Source: JBELHR01 sp049607205 (GTDB lineage Bacteria; Bacteroidota; Bacteroidia; Flavobacteriales; Flavobacteriaceae). From it: a stretch of 64,000 nucleotides of DNA. The DNA lies in NCBI GenBank assembly GCA_049607205.1, contig JBMYWH010000001.1, positions 109,122-173,121 of the forward strand, given 5' to 3'. Both the position numbers and the translations under genes were made by a program. Under the pieces are notes generated by a model, which was not told the DNA's origin, ran no database searches, and was given only the letters and a program-made list of their open reading frames with translations. Position 1 is the first letter of the stretch, and each line of letters starts with the position of its first letter. This document shows, piece after piece, positions 50,852-59,363 of the stretch.

Positions 50852-52486
50852 ATGACCAAAAAATTATTCTTGTTAATTGCCTTACTATTTAATGCGATAC
50901 TTTTTGCTCAAAACTCAGTAATTCCTGAAGATTTGAGTACGCCACAGAGTACCGTTTATGTGTTTACTCAATATAGCCAATCGGATAATCCGGACTATAG
51001 CAAAGCGGCAAAGACGCTCAAAGGAGTCTTCGGTGATGATGCGGCAAAAAAAGCGGAGAAATTACAGAAAATATTTGCAGGGAAAGGTCTTAAAGCTGAT
51101 ATCACGGCTATACCTTCAGATGCTAATTTTACCGATACGATTCAAGGAGTTCAAATCTTACATCGCTATGTGTTGTTTCCAAGTAAACTCCCTGAGATTT
51201 ATATAGAAAAATCTAGGTCTCAATGGTTGTTTTCTAAGGAGAGTGTGGATATGATTGATGAAATTTACAATGAGGTTTATCCTTATGGTGGAATGGATTT
51301 TATCAAGGAGTATATGCCATCATTTGGAAAAGATAAGTTTTTAGGTGTTGAGCTTTGGCAATTAATTGGCTTCGTTATTTTAGTGCTTGCGGCCTTTGTC
51401 TTGAGTTTCTTCTTGAGAAAAGTGGTTACCTGGGTTCTCAGTAAAATGGAGCATGGTCTATTGAAATACACTAATGAATATACCACCAAAGGAGTTAAGA
51501 AAATTTCTAAACCATTGACCTATATTTTAGTGATGCTATTATTTGAGAAATTCCTTCCAGGTTTACAGCTCAATGTGAATATCACTAATTTTATTTTTAC
51601 GGGATTTGATTTCGGATATGTTATCTTTTGGGTCTCTATTTTCTTGACCATTGTTCAAGTTGCTGTTGATGCCTATAAAGAGTTTGCGGAAAAGTCAAAT
51701 TCAAAACTGGACGATCAATTAGTTCCAATTATCAATAACCTTTTGAAAGGTATTGTTATACTTGGTGGGGTTCTTAAGATTTTGACTGTAATAGGAGTGA
51801 ATCCAACCTCAGTTTTAGCCGGTGCATCTATCGGTGGTTTAGCCCTTGCACTTTCAGCTCAAGATACGGTTAAAAATCTTTTAGGAAGTTTTATGATTTT
51901 CTTAGATAAACCATTTCATATCGGAGATTGGATTGAAGCAGGATCTGTCGTAGGTAGTGTAGAGGAAGTCGGATTTAGATCTTCTAGAATACGTGCTGCT
52001 GACACTTCTGTATTTCAAATTCCGAACAATCAATTAGCGGAATTGATTATTAATAATAAAGGAATGCGCCGTTATAGAAGATATACTACCACCTTAGGTG
52101 TTCGTTATGATACGCCACCTCAAATGATGCAAGATTTCATTGACGGAGTTCGCGAAATTATTAAGGCACATCCGAATACTTTATCGGACAAATACAATGT
52201 TGAATTCCAAGCCTTTGGGGCTTCATCTCTAGATATCATGGTAAATGTCTATTTTGCGGTGCACGATTGGAATGTAGAACAGAGTTCTAAGCATAGATTA
52301 CATATGGCTATTTTGACTCTGGCCAATGACATGGGAGTATCTTTTGCTTTCCCTTCTCAAACAGTAATGGTGGAGCAGTTTCCAGATAAGACTAGTTTTG
52401 ACATGGATTATGATACGAGTAAAGAAAGGGTAAATTCCTCTTTAGAGAAGGCCTTAAAACTCTTGGTTAATAAGGAAGTGAATTAA
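50852..52486 (+). CDS. Mechanosensitive (MscS-family) ion channel
   Basis: This 544-residue protein has a signal peptide, a periplasmic domain (about 22-155), four hydrophobic segments (about 168-190, 215-235, 245-275 and the pore helix region 300-345) and the MscS core: TSVLAGASIGGLALALSAQDTVKNLLGSFMIFLDKPFHIGDWIEAG, followed by VGSVEEVGFRSSRIRAAD and the cytoplasmic vestibule domain. It releases solutes on osmotic downshock. It starts 3 bases after the YgiQ gene and ends at a terminator. Confidence 0.93.
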   Translation: MTKKLFLLIALLFNAILFAQNSVIPEDLSTPQSTVYVFTQYSQSDNPDYSKAAKTLKGVFGDDAAKKAEKLQKIFAGKGLKADITAIPSDANFTDTIQGVQILHRYVLFPSKLPEIYIEKSRSQWLFSKESVDMIDEIYNEVYPYGGMDFIKEYMPSFGKDKFLGVELWQLIGFVILVLAAFVLSFFLRKVVTWVLSKMEHGLLKYTNEYTTKGVKKISKPLTYILVMLLFEKFLPGLQLNVNITNFIFTGFDFGYVIFWVSIFLTIVQVAVDAYKEFAEKSNSKLDDQLVPIINNLLKGIVILGGVLKILTVIGVNPTSVLAGASIGGLALALSAQDTVKNLLGSFMIFLDKPFHIGDWIEAGSVVGSVEEVGFRSSRIRAADTSVFQIPNNQLAELIINNKGMRRYRRYTTTLGVRYDTPPQMMQDFIDGVREIIKAHPNTLSDKYNVEFQAFGASSLDIMVNVYFAVHDWNVEQSSKHRLHMAILTLANDMGVSFAFPSQTVMVEQFPDKTSFDMDYDTSKERVNSSLEKALKLLVNKEVN

Positions 52487-52514
52487 GAGTGTTTCCTTGA
52501 ATATATTATAAATC

Positions 52515-52550
52515 AAAACCGCCTAAGAACTTAATCTTAGGCGGTTTTTT
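52515..52550. terminator. Bidirectional terminator between MscS and metalloprotease genes
   Basis: AAAACCGCCTAAGA (52515-52528), an ACTTAA loop and TCTTAGGCGGTTTT (52535-52548) form a 14-bp stem with T runs in both directions. Confidence 0.94.
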
Positions 52551-52574
52551 CACATTGTATAAAGCTAAATAGAA

Positions 52575-55031
52575 CTATTTAGTTTCTTTTAATATGTTGT
52601 CAATACGATTAGAAAGATCTTCTAGGTGATATTTCTGTGTATTGTTTTTTGCTTTCTTACTAGACTTCACTAATTGTGCTTGTAAGGTCATCAATTCTCC
52701 TTTTACCATTGGAATCACCTCAGAAGCATTCATCTTTACCTGAGTTGATTTCACATAGCTAGAAGAAGGCTTTCTACTTACGTCCTTAGCATTGTTCAAA
52801 AGGTAATTCATGCGCTCTACATAAGCTCTTTGAAGGTTTCTTCTGTAGGTGTCAATTTCATTACCTGACTTTAATTCATAGAATATTCCTGATCTTAGAT
52901 CTTGCATCATATCCTCAAGCTTGTAAGCTGAATTACCATTTAAGGCTTCATTCTCAGCCATTCTCGTCATACGACCTGGTTCTAAGATATTGTTAAGCGT
53001 TCTTACTTGAGACTTGCGAATAGTTTCTGTAATACCAGAATATTCAGTACGTGCAATAATATCCTTATCTATTAACCAAGTTGGTGTTAAGAAGAGTTGA
53101 TTCTGAACAAAAGTCAAACAGTTTTCTTGATGTTCTTTTGAAACATAAGTATAGACCGCTCCTTCTTGGTCGGAAGTTTTATAGTTCTCATACACTCCTC
53201 CAATATTTGAAGATACGTGTCCCATATATCTGTTGAATTGAGATACTACATGTCCGTACATGTCTGAAAGATCACTATAATCTTCACCTGGTTTAGAAGT
53301 CCACTCAATTAGATTTGGAACGATACGCTTTAGGTTGGCAATTCCATATTCACTTGCTTTGATTGCATCATCTCCTAAATCTTCAGTCTGAGAACTAGGA
53401 TCTACAACTCCTCCGGCTTGTTGGTGTCCGAAACGGTATAGAGGATCACCTGCATGCTTTAAGATCCAAGCATCTAAAGTTTCCTTCTCATCTTCTGCAG
53501 TTGCAGCTTCAGGTATTGGACGGTATCCCCATGAAATAGAATATTTATCATAGATACCAATATTAGGCATCAGTGCAACACCTTCATCTCCTGGTTGTGC
53601 TACATAGTTAAAACGTGCATAGTCCATAATTGATGGTGCAGTTCCGAACTCTTTAGTAAATTCTGCAGATCTCAAAGAGTCCACAGGATAAGCGCAAGAA
53701 GATCCCATGTTATGAGGAAGACCTAGAGTATGTCCTACTTCATGAGAAGATACGAAACGAATTAATCGTCCCATTACTTCATCTTTAAACCCTACACTTT
53801 GTGCATCAGGGTTAATGGCTGCTGTTTGAACGAAGAACCATCCTTGTAATAGACTCATTACATTGTGGTACCAGTTGATGTCTGATTCTAAAATTTCTCC
53901 TGAACGAGGGTCACTAACGTGAGGACCATTTGCATTAGGAATTGGGGAAGCTAAATAACGTACTACAGAATAGCGAACGTCTTCTGCAGACCAATCTGGA
54001 TCTTCTTCTTTAGTAGGAGGATCCATAGCGACAATGGCATTTTTGAAACCAGCTGCTTCAAAAGCTACTTGCCAATCTTCAATACCTTGCTTAATATAAG
54101 GTTTCCATTGCTCTGGAGTCGCACGATCGATATAATATACGATTTGCTTTTTAGGCTCCACTAATTCACCTCTTTTGAATTTTTCTAAATCTTCATCTTT
54201 TACTTCTAATCTCCAACGATCTAAGAAAGTTACTTCTTTAGATTTTTGAGCATCTAAACCATAATCTGTTTGAGAAGAAGTAAACCATCCTACACGTTCG
54301 TCAAAATAACGACGTTGATATGGCTCTTTATCCAATAAGATCATAGAATTACTCATCTGTACAGACACGCTTCCCATTGACTTGTTAGAAGGTGCATTTG
54401 ATGCCTTGTAAGTCTTTACATGATGTACGTTTAAATTCTTAGGAAAAGACTTCACGCTTTCAATAAAAGATTTTTTAGAGTCAACAGAAGAAATCTTATA
54501 AGATTTTCTAACGCTTGCAGGTAAACCTAGAGCTTTAACATCTGTAGCATACATCTCTGTAGCATCGATTACTGTTGCTCCTGTTTCTTTATTAATGGTC
54601 TTGATTGGGAATCTGTAAAGTACAGGTTCAAAATTTGAATTCTGAACTGCTTCCGCCACCGGTAGACTAGGATCTGCTACGGTATTATAAGAGACTACTC
54701 TTACCACTACATGCTTGGCTTGTTTCTGCCATCTCAAAACTTGAGTGTTGGCTTTCTGTCCTCCAAAAGATCTGTTGTTATTGATGTTACGAGCGATTCT
54801 GGTAACCATTAACATTTCTCTTTCAAATAAGGAATCTGGAATTTCGAATAAATATTTATCGTCCATCTGGTGAACAGTGAACAATCCTTGATCCGTCACC
54901 GCTTTGTCCGTGATGACTTCGTCATAAGCCTTCATACCTGCTTTTTTCTTTTTATCCTGAGCTTGGGTGCTTGCAACCGCTGCTAGAGACAAAGCAAAAA
55001 GAAGTAGATGCTTCATTTTTGTGAGTTTCAT
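52575..55031 (-). CDS. Secreted zinc-dependent metalloprotease (DUF5117/DUF4953 family)
   Basis: This 818-residue protein has a signal peptide (cleavage near ASTQAQ), an N-terminal beta-rich domain of the DUF5118/DUF5117 type (residues about 35-320; EMLMVTRIARNINN) and a metzincin-like domain with HEVGHTLGLPHNMGSS, giving the extended HExxHxxGxxH zinc site. A long helical C-terminal region follows. Such proteins are abundant in Bacteroidota, and their substrates are mostly unknown. An in-frame ATG five codons in is an equally good start. There is no type IX sorting domain at the C-terminus, so it is probably periplasmic. Confidence 0.88.
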   Translation of the reverse strand: MKLTKMKHLLLFALSLAAVASTQAQDKKKKAGMKAYDEVITDKAVTDQGLFTVHQMDDKYLFEIPDSLFEREMLMVTRIARNINNNRSFGGQKANTQVLRWQKQAKHVVVRVVSYNTVADPSLPVAEAVQNSNFEPVLYRFPIKTINKETGATVIDATEMYATDVKALGLPASVRKSYKISSVDSKKSFIESVKSFPKNLNVHHVKTYKASNAPSNKSMGSVSVQMSNSMILLDKEPYQRRYFDERVGWFTSSQTDYGLDAQKSKEVTFLDRWRLEVKDEDLEKFKRGELVEPKKQIVYYIDRATPEQWKPYIKQGIEDWQVAFEAAGFKNAIVAMDPPTKEEDPDWSAEDVRYSVVRYLASPIPNANGPHVSDPRSGEILESDINWYHNVMSLLQGWFFVQTAAINPDAQSVGFKDEVMGRLIRFVSSHEVGHTLGLPHNMGSSCAYPVDSLRSAEFTKEFGTAPSIMDYARFNYVAQPGDEGVALMPNIGIYDKYSISWGYRPIPEAATAEDEKETLDAWILKHAGDPLYRFGHQQAGGVVDPSSQTEDLGDDAIKASEYGIANLKRIVPNLIEWTSKPGEDYSDLSDMYGHVVSQFNRYMGHVSSNIGGVYENYKTSDQEGAVYTYVSKEHQENCLTFVQNQLFLTPTWLIDKDIIARTEYSGITETIRKSQVRTLNNILEPGRMTRMAENEALNGNSAYKLEDMMQDLRSGIFYELKSGNEIDTYRRNLQRAYVERMNYLLNNAKDVSRKPSSSYVKSTQVKMNASEVIPMVKGELMTLQAQLVKSSKKAKNNTQKYHLEDLSNRIDNILKETK

Positions 55032-55120
55032 AAAATGTATTTAAGTTTTCGAAGACTAAAATACATAACCTAGAGCATTCAATACTTAACAAAATGTTAA
55101 AGAGATGCGTTTAAGCATAA

Positions 55121-55146
55121 AAAAAGCGAGCCTGATAGCTCGCTTT
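55121..55146 (-). terminator. Terminator of lysS
   Basis: AAAGCGAGC (55123-55131) and GCTCGCTTT (55138-55146) form a 9-bp stem. Read leftward the hairpin is followed by a U run (A-rich at 55119-55125 on the + strand). Confidence 0.9.
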
Positions 55147-55162
55147 ACTATTATATTGTGAA

Positions 55163-56860
55163 TTAAATGCTCAATACACTTAGAATATCTTCAACTGGCT
55201 CTACCTTGATGACTCCATGTTTTTTCAGTCCTTTAATGGTTTTATCCCATTTCTTATTGGATAAACCAGACTGAGATTTAAGATCGACTAAAGCAATTTG
55301 ACCTTCTGCATCTTTTAATAACTGCATGATGGCTTTTTCATCTTCAGTCATTGGGATGGCTTTCTTCTCAGGTTTCATTTGAGGGAAGAATAAGACCTCT
55401 TGAATGGAAGAGTTATTTGTCATAAACATAACCAATCTATCGATCCCTATTCCAATCCCTGATGTTGGAGGCATACCGTACTCTAAAGCACGAACAAAGT
55501 CGCCATCAATAAACATCGCTTCATCGTCACCTTTTTCAGAGAGTTTCAACTGATCTTCGAAACGCTCTTTTTGATCAATAGGGTCGTTTAACTCAGAATA
55601 AGCATTTGCCAGTTCCTTACCGTTAACCATTAACTCAAAACGCTCTGTTAAATCTGGATTATCTCTATGTTCCTTAGTCAGTGGACTCATTTCCTTAGGA
55701 TAATCTGTAATGAAGGTTGGTTGAATATAATGATGCTCACATTTCTCTCCGAATAACTCATCAATTAGCTTACCAACACCCATGGTTTCATCTACTTCGA
55801 TTCCTACCTTGGTACAAACCTCGCGCAATTCTTCTTCCTTCATACCAGCCACATCATAACCTGTATGTACTTTGATGGCTTCAAGAATTGGAACTCTTGC
55901 ATAAGGTGCTTTGAAACTAACCTTGTTTTCACCAATTTGAACTTCAGTAGTCCCATTAGAATCCATAGCAACTTTTTCTAAAAGCTCCTCCGTCATATTC
56001 ATCATCCAGTGGTAATCCTTATAGGCAACATACAGCTCCATTACCGTGAATTCTGGATTGTGCGTACGATCCATTCCTTCATTTCTGAAGTCCTTTGCGA
56101 ATTCATATACAGCGTCGAATCCTCCAACGATTAACCTTTTAAGGTATAGCTCGTTAGCAATTCTCATATACAATGGAATATCCAAGGCATTGTGATGCGT
56201 CTTAAATGGTCGTGCAGCAGCTCCTCCTGGAATAGGTTGTAAAATAGGTGTTTCTACTTCTAAATATCCTTTTTGATTAAAGAACTCACGCATAGAATTC
56301 GTGATCTTAGTTCTCTTAATGAAGGTGTCTTTTACACTGTCATTTACAATTAAATCAACATAACGCTGTCTGTATCTCATTTCAGGATCAGAAAATGCAT
56401 CGTGCACCTTACCATCAGCATCCGTCTTCACCACAGGAAGTGGTTTTAAACTTTTAGAAAGTACCGTAAGTTCGGTTACGTTCACTGAGATTTCTCCTAC
56501 TTTAGTTTTAAACACTTGCCCCTTAATTCCGATAACATCACCGATATCAAGAAGTTTTTTGAACACCGTATTATACATGGTTTTGTCCTCCGTAGGAGCG
56601 ACTTCGTCACGATTTACATAGATCTGCATACGTCCTGTCGAATCTTTCAATTCTGCAAAAGAAGCAGAACCCATAATACGACGGTTCATCATACGACCGG
56701 CCAAAATGACCTCTTTACCTTCCATAGTGTCGAAATTATTCAAAATTTCTTCTACAGTAGCGGTGCGTTTAAATTCTTCAGCTGGATAAGGGTTTATACC
56801 TAGGTCTCTTAATTTCTGGAGAGACTCCCTTCTAATAATCTCTTGCTCTGATAATTGCAT
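55163..56860 (-). CDS. lysS: Lysyl-tRNA synthetase, class II
   Basis: This 565-residue enzyme charges tRNA-Lys. It has an OB-fold anticodon-binding domain (VILAGRMMNRRIMGSASFAELKD), motif 1 (MREFFNQKGYLEVETPIL), motif 2 (FRNEGMDRTHNPEFTVMELY) and motif 3 (GMPPTSGIGIGIDRLVMFMTN). The last ~70 residues after motif 3 extend beyond the E. coli enzyme and resemble a small winged-helix-like domain (LVDLKSQSGLSNKKWDKTIKGLKKHGVI), an extension usual in this phylum. It has its own promoter and terminator. Confidence 0.97.
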   Translation of the reverse strand: MQLSEQEIIRRESLQKLRDLGINPYPAEEFKRTATVEEILNNFDTMEGKEVILAGRMMNRRIMGSASFAELKDSTGRMQIYVNRDEVAPTEDKTMYNTVFKKLLDIGDVIGIKGQVFKTKVGEISVNVTELTVLSKSLKPLPVVKTDADGKVHDAFSDPEMRYRQRYVDLIVNDSVKDTFIKRTKITNSMREFFNQKGYLEVETPILQPIPGGAAARPFKTHHNALDIPLYMRIANELYLKRLIVGGFDAVYEFAKDFRNEGMDRTHNPEFTVMELYVAYKDYHWMMNMTEELLEKVAMDSNGTTEVQIGENKVSFKAPYARVPILEAIKVHTGYDVAGMKEEELREVCTKVGIEVDETMGVGKLIDELFGEKCEHHYIQPTFITDYPKEMSPLTKEHRDNPDLTERFELMVNGKELANAYSELNDPIDQKERFEDQLKLSEKGDDEAMFIDGDFVRALEYGMPPTSGIGIGIDRLVMFMTNNSSIQEVLFFPQMKPEKKAIPMTEDEKAIMQLLKDAEGQIALVDLKSQSGLSNKKWDKTIKGLKKHGVIKVEPVEDILSVLSI

Positions 56861-56891
56861 TGCTGATAAATTGTTTAATTTTTATAAGCCG

Positions 56892-56924
56892 CAAAGATAC
56901 AATCTAATAGGTTCTTAAGCAAAA
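56892..56924 (-). promoter_or_regulatory. lysS promoter
   Basis: On the minus strand TTTTG (56920-56924), a 20-base spacer and TATCTTTG (56892-56899), followed by CGGC, match the consensus fully. The predicted leader is about 27 bases. Confidence 0.75.
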
Positions 56925-56951
56925 GTCCACTCTATTAAAGTTCCTTTAAAG

Positions 56952-56982
56952 TTTGGAGTTCCTAGGGAGAATTGTATATTTG
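56952..56982 (+). promoter_or_regulatory. Promoter of a candidate small RNA
   Basis: TTTG (56952-56955), a 19-base spacer and TATATTTG (56975-56982) match the consensus fully. It diverges from the lysS promoter. Predicted start is the A at 56987. Confidence 0.72.
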
Positions 56983-56986
56983 CAGC

Positions 56987-57085
56987 AATGTCAATTTAAG
57001 GCATTAGTTGTGTTGTTTGGTAGGCGTAACCTACCACGGTTTTATAACCAATGGAAAGCATCCCTTAATTGGGAGGCTTTTTTTT
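56987..57085 (+). ncRNA. Candidate orphan small RNA, about 99 nt
   Basis: A complete promoter lies directly upstream, and a Rho-independent terminator ends the unit: AAAGCATCCC (57055-57064), loop TTAATT, GGGAGGCTTT (57071-57080), one mismatch, then eight T at 57078-57085. Between them TGGTAGG (57018-57024) pairs with CCTACCA (57030-57036) around CGTAA, and GGTT (57038-57041) pairs with AACC (57046-57049). There is no credible reading frame confined to the unit. It does not match tRNA, 6S, tmRNA or SRP RNA as I know them. It could belong to a described flavobacterial RNA class such as Flavo-1, which I cannot check. Confidence 0.62.
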
Positions 57086-57105
57086 ATGTCTTTATTTTCC
57101 AGGTC

Positions 57106-57609
57106 TTAAAGCCCAAAAAATTCCCCCTTCACAGGCCAGAATGCATCCATGAAATAGTAGAGTAGGATAAAGCAAACAAAAATCTTAAGTCCTGTAGAAA
57201 CTAAGAATCCTAAAAAGGAACCTAGTGCGGCTTTAAAGGCTTTTGTGAAATCTTTTGAATCGTGTAAGAGCTCACCGATCAAAGCACCAACAAAGGGACC
57301 AAAAATGATTCCCAAAGGTCCGAAGAATAATCCTATTAAGGCTCCGGCAAGGGAGCCCTTGGTTCCTGCCTTGCTTCCTCCGAATTTTTTAGTTCCCATC
57401 GCAGGAATGAAGTTATCCACCACGGTCAAGATGATCACAATAACTAAGCTTACCCATAGAACAGTTCTGTTTGCGGGAACAGGTTCCGTATAATATAGGG
57501 CAGCCAATCCTAACCAGCTGGCCATGGGTCCTGGGAGTACCGGTATGAAACTTCCGATAAGTCCAATAAACATCAAAACGATTCCTAAAATAAGCAAAAA
57601 TATATCCAT
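57106..57609 (-). CDS. DUF456 membrane protein
   Basis: This 167-residue protein is almost wholly hydrophobic, with about four or five membrane helices and glycine-rich loops (GSFIPVLPGPMASWLGLAAL; AGALIGLFFGPLGIIFGPFVGALIGELLHD), matching DUF456. No function is known. It is encoded leftward, ending 21 bases from the candidate small RNA terminator, and its start diverges from blaI. Confidence 0.88.
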   Translation of the reverse strand: MDIFLLILGIVLMFIGLIGSFIPVLPGPMASWLGLAALYYTEPVPANRTVLWVSLVIVIILTVVDNFIPAMGTKKFGGSKAGTKGSLAGALIGLFFGPLGIIFGPFVGALIGELLHDSKDFTKAFKAALGSFLGFLVSTGLKIFVCFILLYYFMDAFWPVKGEFFGL

Positions 57610-57655
57610 AGGATAAAAGTACTAATTCTAGGGGAACTGCCTTTTTATTTTTTTT

Positions 57656-57696
57656 AACTAAAAAATTAGTTCAAACTAATTATTTAGTTATATTTG
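57656..57696 (+). promoter_or_regulatory. Tandem operator and -7 box of the blaI operon
   Basis: Two 16-bp dyads of the form AACTAA-N4-TTAGTT lie at 57656-57671 and 57674-57689, 2 bases apart. The second runs into TATATTTG (57689-57696), the -7 box. The -33 region falls inside the first dyad and lacks a clear TTG. A BlaI/MecI-type dimer bound at each dyad would cover the promoter, so autoregulation is likely. Confidence 0.65.
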
Positions 57697-57726
57697 TAAG
57701 TATCCATGTATCAAATGATTATAAAA

Positions 57727-58098
57727 ATGAAAGAACTTACTAAAGCAGAAGAAGAAATAATGCAAGTCCTCTGGAGCTTGGAAAAGGCAAGTATAAAAGA
57801 TGTTATCGCTTGTATGAAAGAGCCTAAACCGGCTTATAATACGGTCTCTACAATTGTAAGAATCTTGGAGCGAAAAGAATTCGTTGGTCACAGTCCTAAG
57901 GGTAGGGGCTTTATATATTTCCCTTTGGTAGAGAAAGAAGCCTATTCAAAACAATCCTTAGATAAAATCGTTGGAAATTATTTTCAGGGCTCTTTGAGTT
58001 CTATGGTATCCTTTTTTGTTAAATCTAACGAAATGAAAACGGGTGAATTGGATGAGATTATGCAAATTATTGAAGCATCTAAAAACAAGGAACAATGA
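57727..58098 (+). CDS. blaI: BlaI/MecI-family repressor
   Basis: This 123-residue winged-helix protein matches BlaI/MecI/CopY repressors: MKELTKAEEEIMQVLWSLEKASIKDVI at the start, then the recognition helix region KPAYNTVSTIVRILERKEFVGHS and a helical dimerisation tail. These repressors bind dyads at their own promoter and are inactivated by proteolysis after a BlaR1-type M56 protein senses a signal. Two in-frame ATGs upstream (57706, 57715) are possible, but the family N-terminus fits 57727 and gives a normal leader. It overlaps the M56 gene by 4 bases. Confidence 0.88.
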   Translation: MKELTKAEEEIMQVLWSLEKASIKDVIACMKEPKPAYNTVSTIVRILERKEFVGHSPKGRGFIYFPLVEKEAYSKQSLDKIVGNYFQGSLSSMVSFFVKSNEMKTGELDEIMQIIEASKNKEQ

Positions 58099-59357
58099 TA
58101 GTTTATATTTTACAAGTAGTATTTTTTCAGTTAGTAGCTATTGTTTTTTATGACATAGCCTTGTCTAAATTATCCTTTTTCAAGGGAAACAGGATCTATC
58201 TCATAGGAATCTTCCTAATCTCCTTTGTACTTCCTTTTTTAGGAGGTTTCTTCAATGGTGATTCGGCGGCGCTAATAAGCGAAATACAAGTTCAAGAGAT
58301 TGTGGTCGATCAAGTAGAAAACTTAAATAGTATAGAAAAGGAGTTTCATTATAACGGTTTTTTGATTCTGTACTTAGCTGGTCTAAGCATAGGATTATTT
58401 TATCTTGGAAGGGGAGTAGTTGATTTAATATCTCTTTGGAAGAATTCAAGTAGACGTAAGTTTAATGGATTTTCTGTACTGATCTCTAAAGAGAAGATAA
58501 GTGCCTTTTCTTTTTTCAATTTGATTTTTATTTCGGAGCGACAGTTTAAGGAGAACAGAGCAGTTATTTTGAGACATGAATTAATGCATTGTAGAGCCTT
58601 TCACAGTATGGATAAAACCCTCTTTTCTATTTTTAAAGTACTGATGTGGTTTAACCCTATAGTCTATTTGTATGCCGCACGTTTAGCCGAGGTACACGAG
58701 TATCAAACGGATTATCGTTCTATTAAATTTAACAACTTAAATGGCTATATAGACCAGTTACTCAATGAGACCTTTCAGACCGAAAATATAAATTTCGTCA
58801 ACCCCTTTTATCAAAAGAGTTTAATCAAAAAGAGAATAGTTATGTTATTGAAAAAACCAAACCAAAAATCTAATGCTATACGCTATGTATTGATCATTCC
58901 AATGTTATTAATGATGCTATTTGTTAGTTCTTGTACCGAGGAAGATACGATGGAAGATTTACCAATGTTGTCGGAAACTGAACTTGAAGCAAGACAATCT
59001 CTTCCTTTTTCTGTAATTGAACAAGTTCCTGTTTATCCCGGCTGTGATGAACTCAGCGAGGAGGATACGAGAGCTTGTTTGAATAGAAATATGCAACTAT
59101 ATGTGGCAGAGAATTTTAATGTTGACCTTGTTAAGAACTTAGGGCTTAAACCGGGAAAGAAACGAATTTTTGTCATGTTTACCATAGATGCTAATGGGCA
59201 AGTAACTAATGTAAAAGCTAGAGCACCACATCCAAAACTAGAAGATCAAGCAATTAAGGTCATTTCAAGTATACCGGATATGACACCTGCCTTCCATGAG
59301 GGAGAACGTGTAACGGTTAAATATTCTATGCCTATAGTATTTAATGTGGAAGAATAA
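58095..59357 (+). CDS. BlaR1-like M56 peptidase with C-terminal TonB-type domain
   Basis: This 420-residue protein has membrane helices at about 1-20, 33-52, 88-112 and 178-195, an M56 zinc protease motif HELMH (161-165) with EVHEYQTD (Glu 199) as likely third ligand, then a hydrophobic segment ending LFVSSC (Cys 280), which resembles an internal lipobox. Residues about 303-420 are a TonB C-terminal-type domain with a Cys pair (317, 328) in place of BlaR1's beta-lactam sensor. It is the probable antirepressor for the co-encoded BlaI. The signal is unknown, and nothing here points to beta-lactams. Confidence 0.87.
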   Translation: MIVYILQVVFFQLVAIVFYDIALSKLSFFKGNRIYLIGIFLISFVLPFLGGFFNGDSAALISEIQVQEIVVDQVENLNSIEKEFHYNGFLILYLAGLSIGLFYLGRGVVDLISLWKNSSRRKFNGFSVLISKEKISAFSFFNLIFISERQFKENRAVILRHELMHCRAFHSMDKTLFSIFKVLMWFNPIVYLYAARLAEVHEYQTDYRSIKFNNLNGYIDQLLNETFQTENINFVNPFYQKSLIKKRIVMLLKKPNQKSNAIRYVLIIPMLLMMLFVSSCTEEDTMEDLPMLSETELEARQSLPFSVIEQVPVYPGCDELSEEDTRACLNRNMQLYVAENFNVDLVKNLGLKPGKKRIFVMFTIDANGQVTNVKARAPHPKLEDQAIKVISSIPDMTPAFHEGERVTVKYSMPIVFNVEE

Positions 59358-59363
59358 GTTTCT

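Noticed and set aside
56987..57085. Small SRP RNA, 6S RNA or tmRNA identity for the small RNA
   Set aside because: It lacks the SRP GGAAGCAGCC-type core, is too short for 6S or tmRNA, and has no Ala-tRNA-like ends.
57706..57726. BlaI start at 57706 or 57715
   Set aside because: Homologues start with the MKELTKAEEEIM segment, and the earlier ATGs would leave almost no leader after the promoter. They are not excluded.
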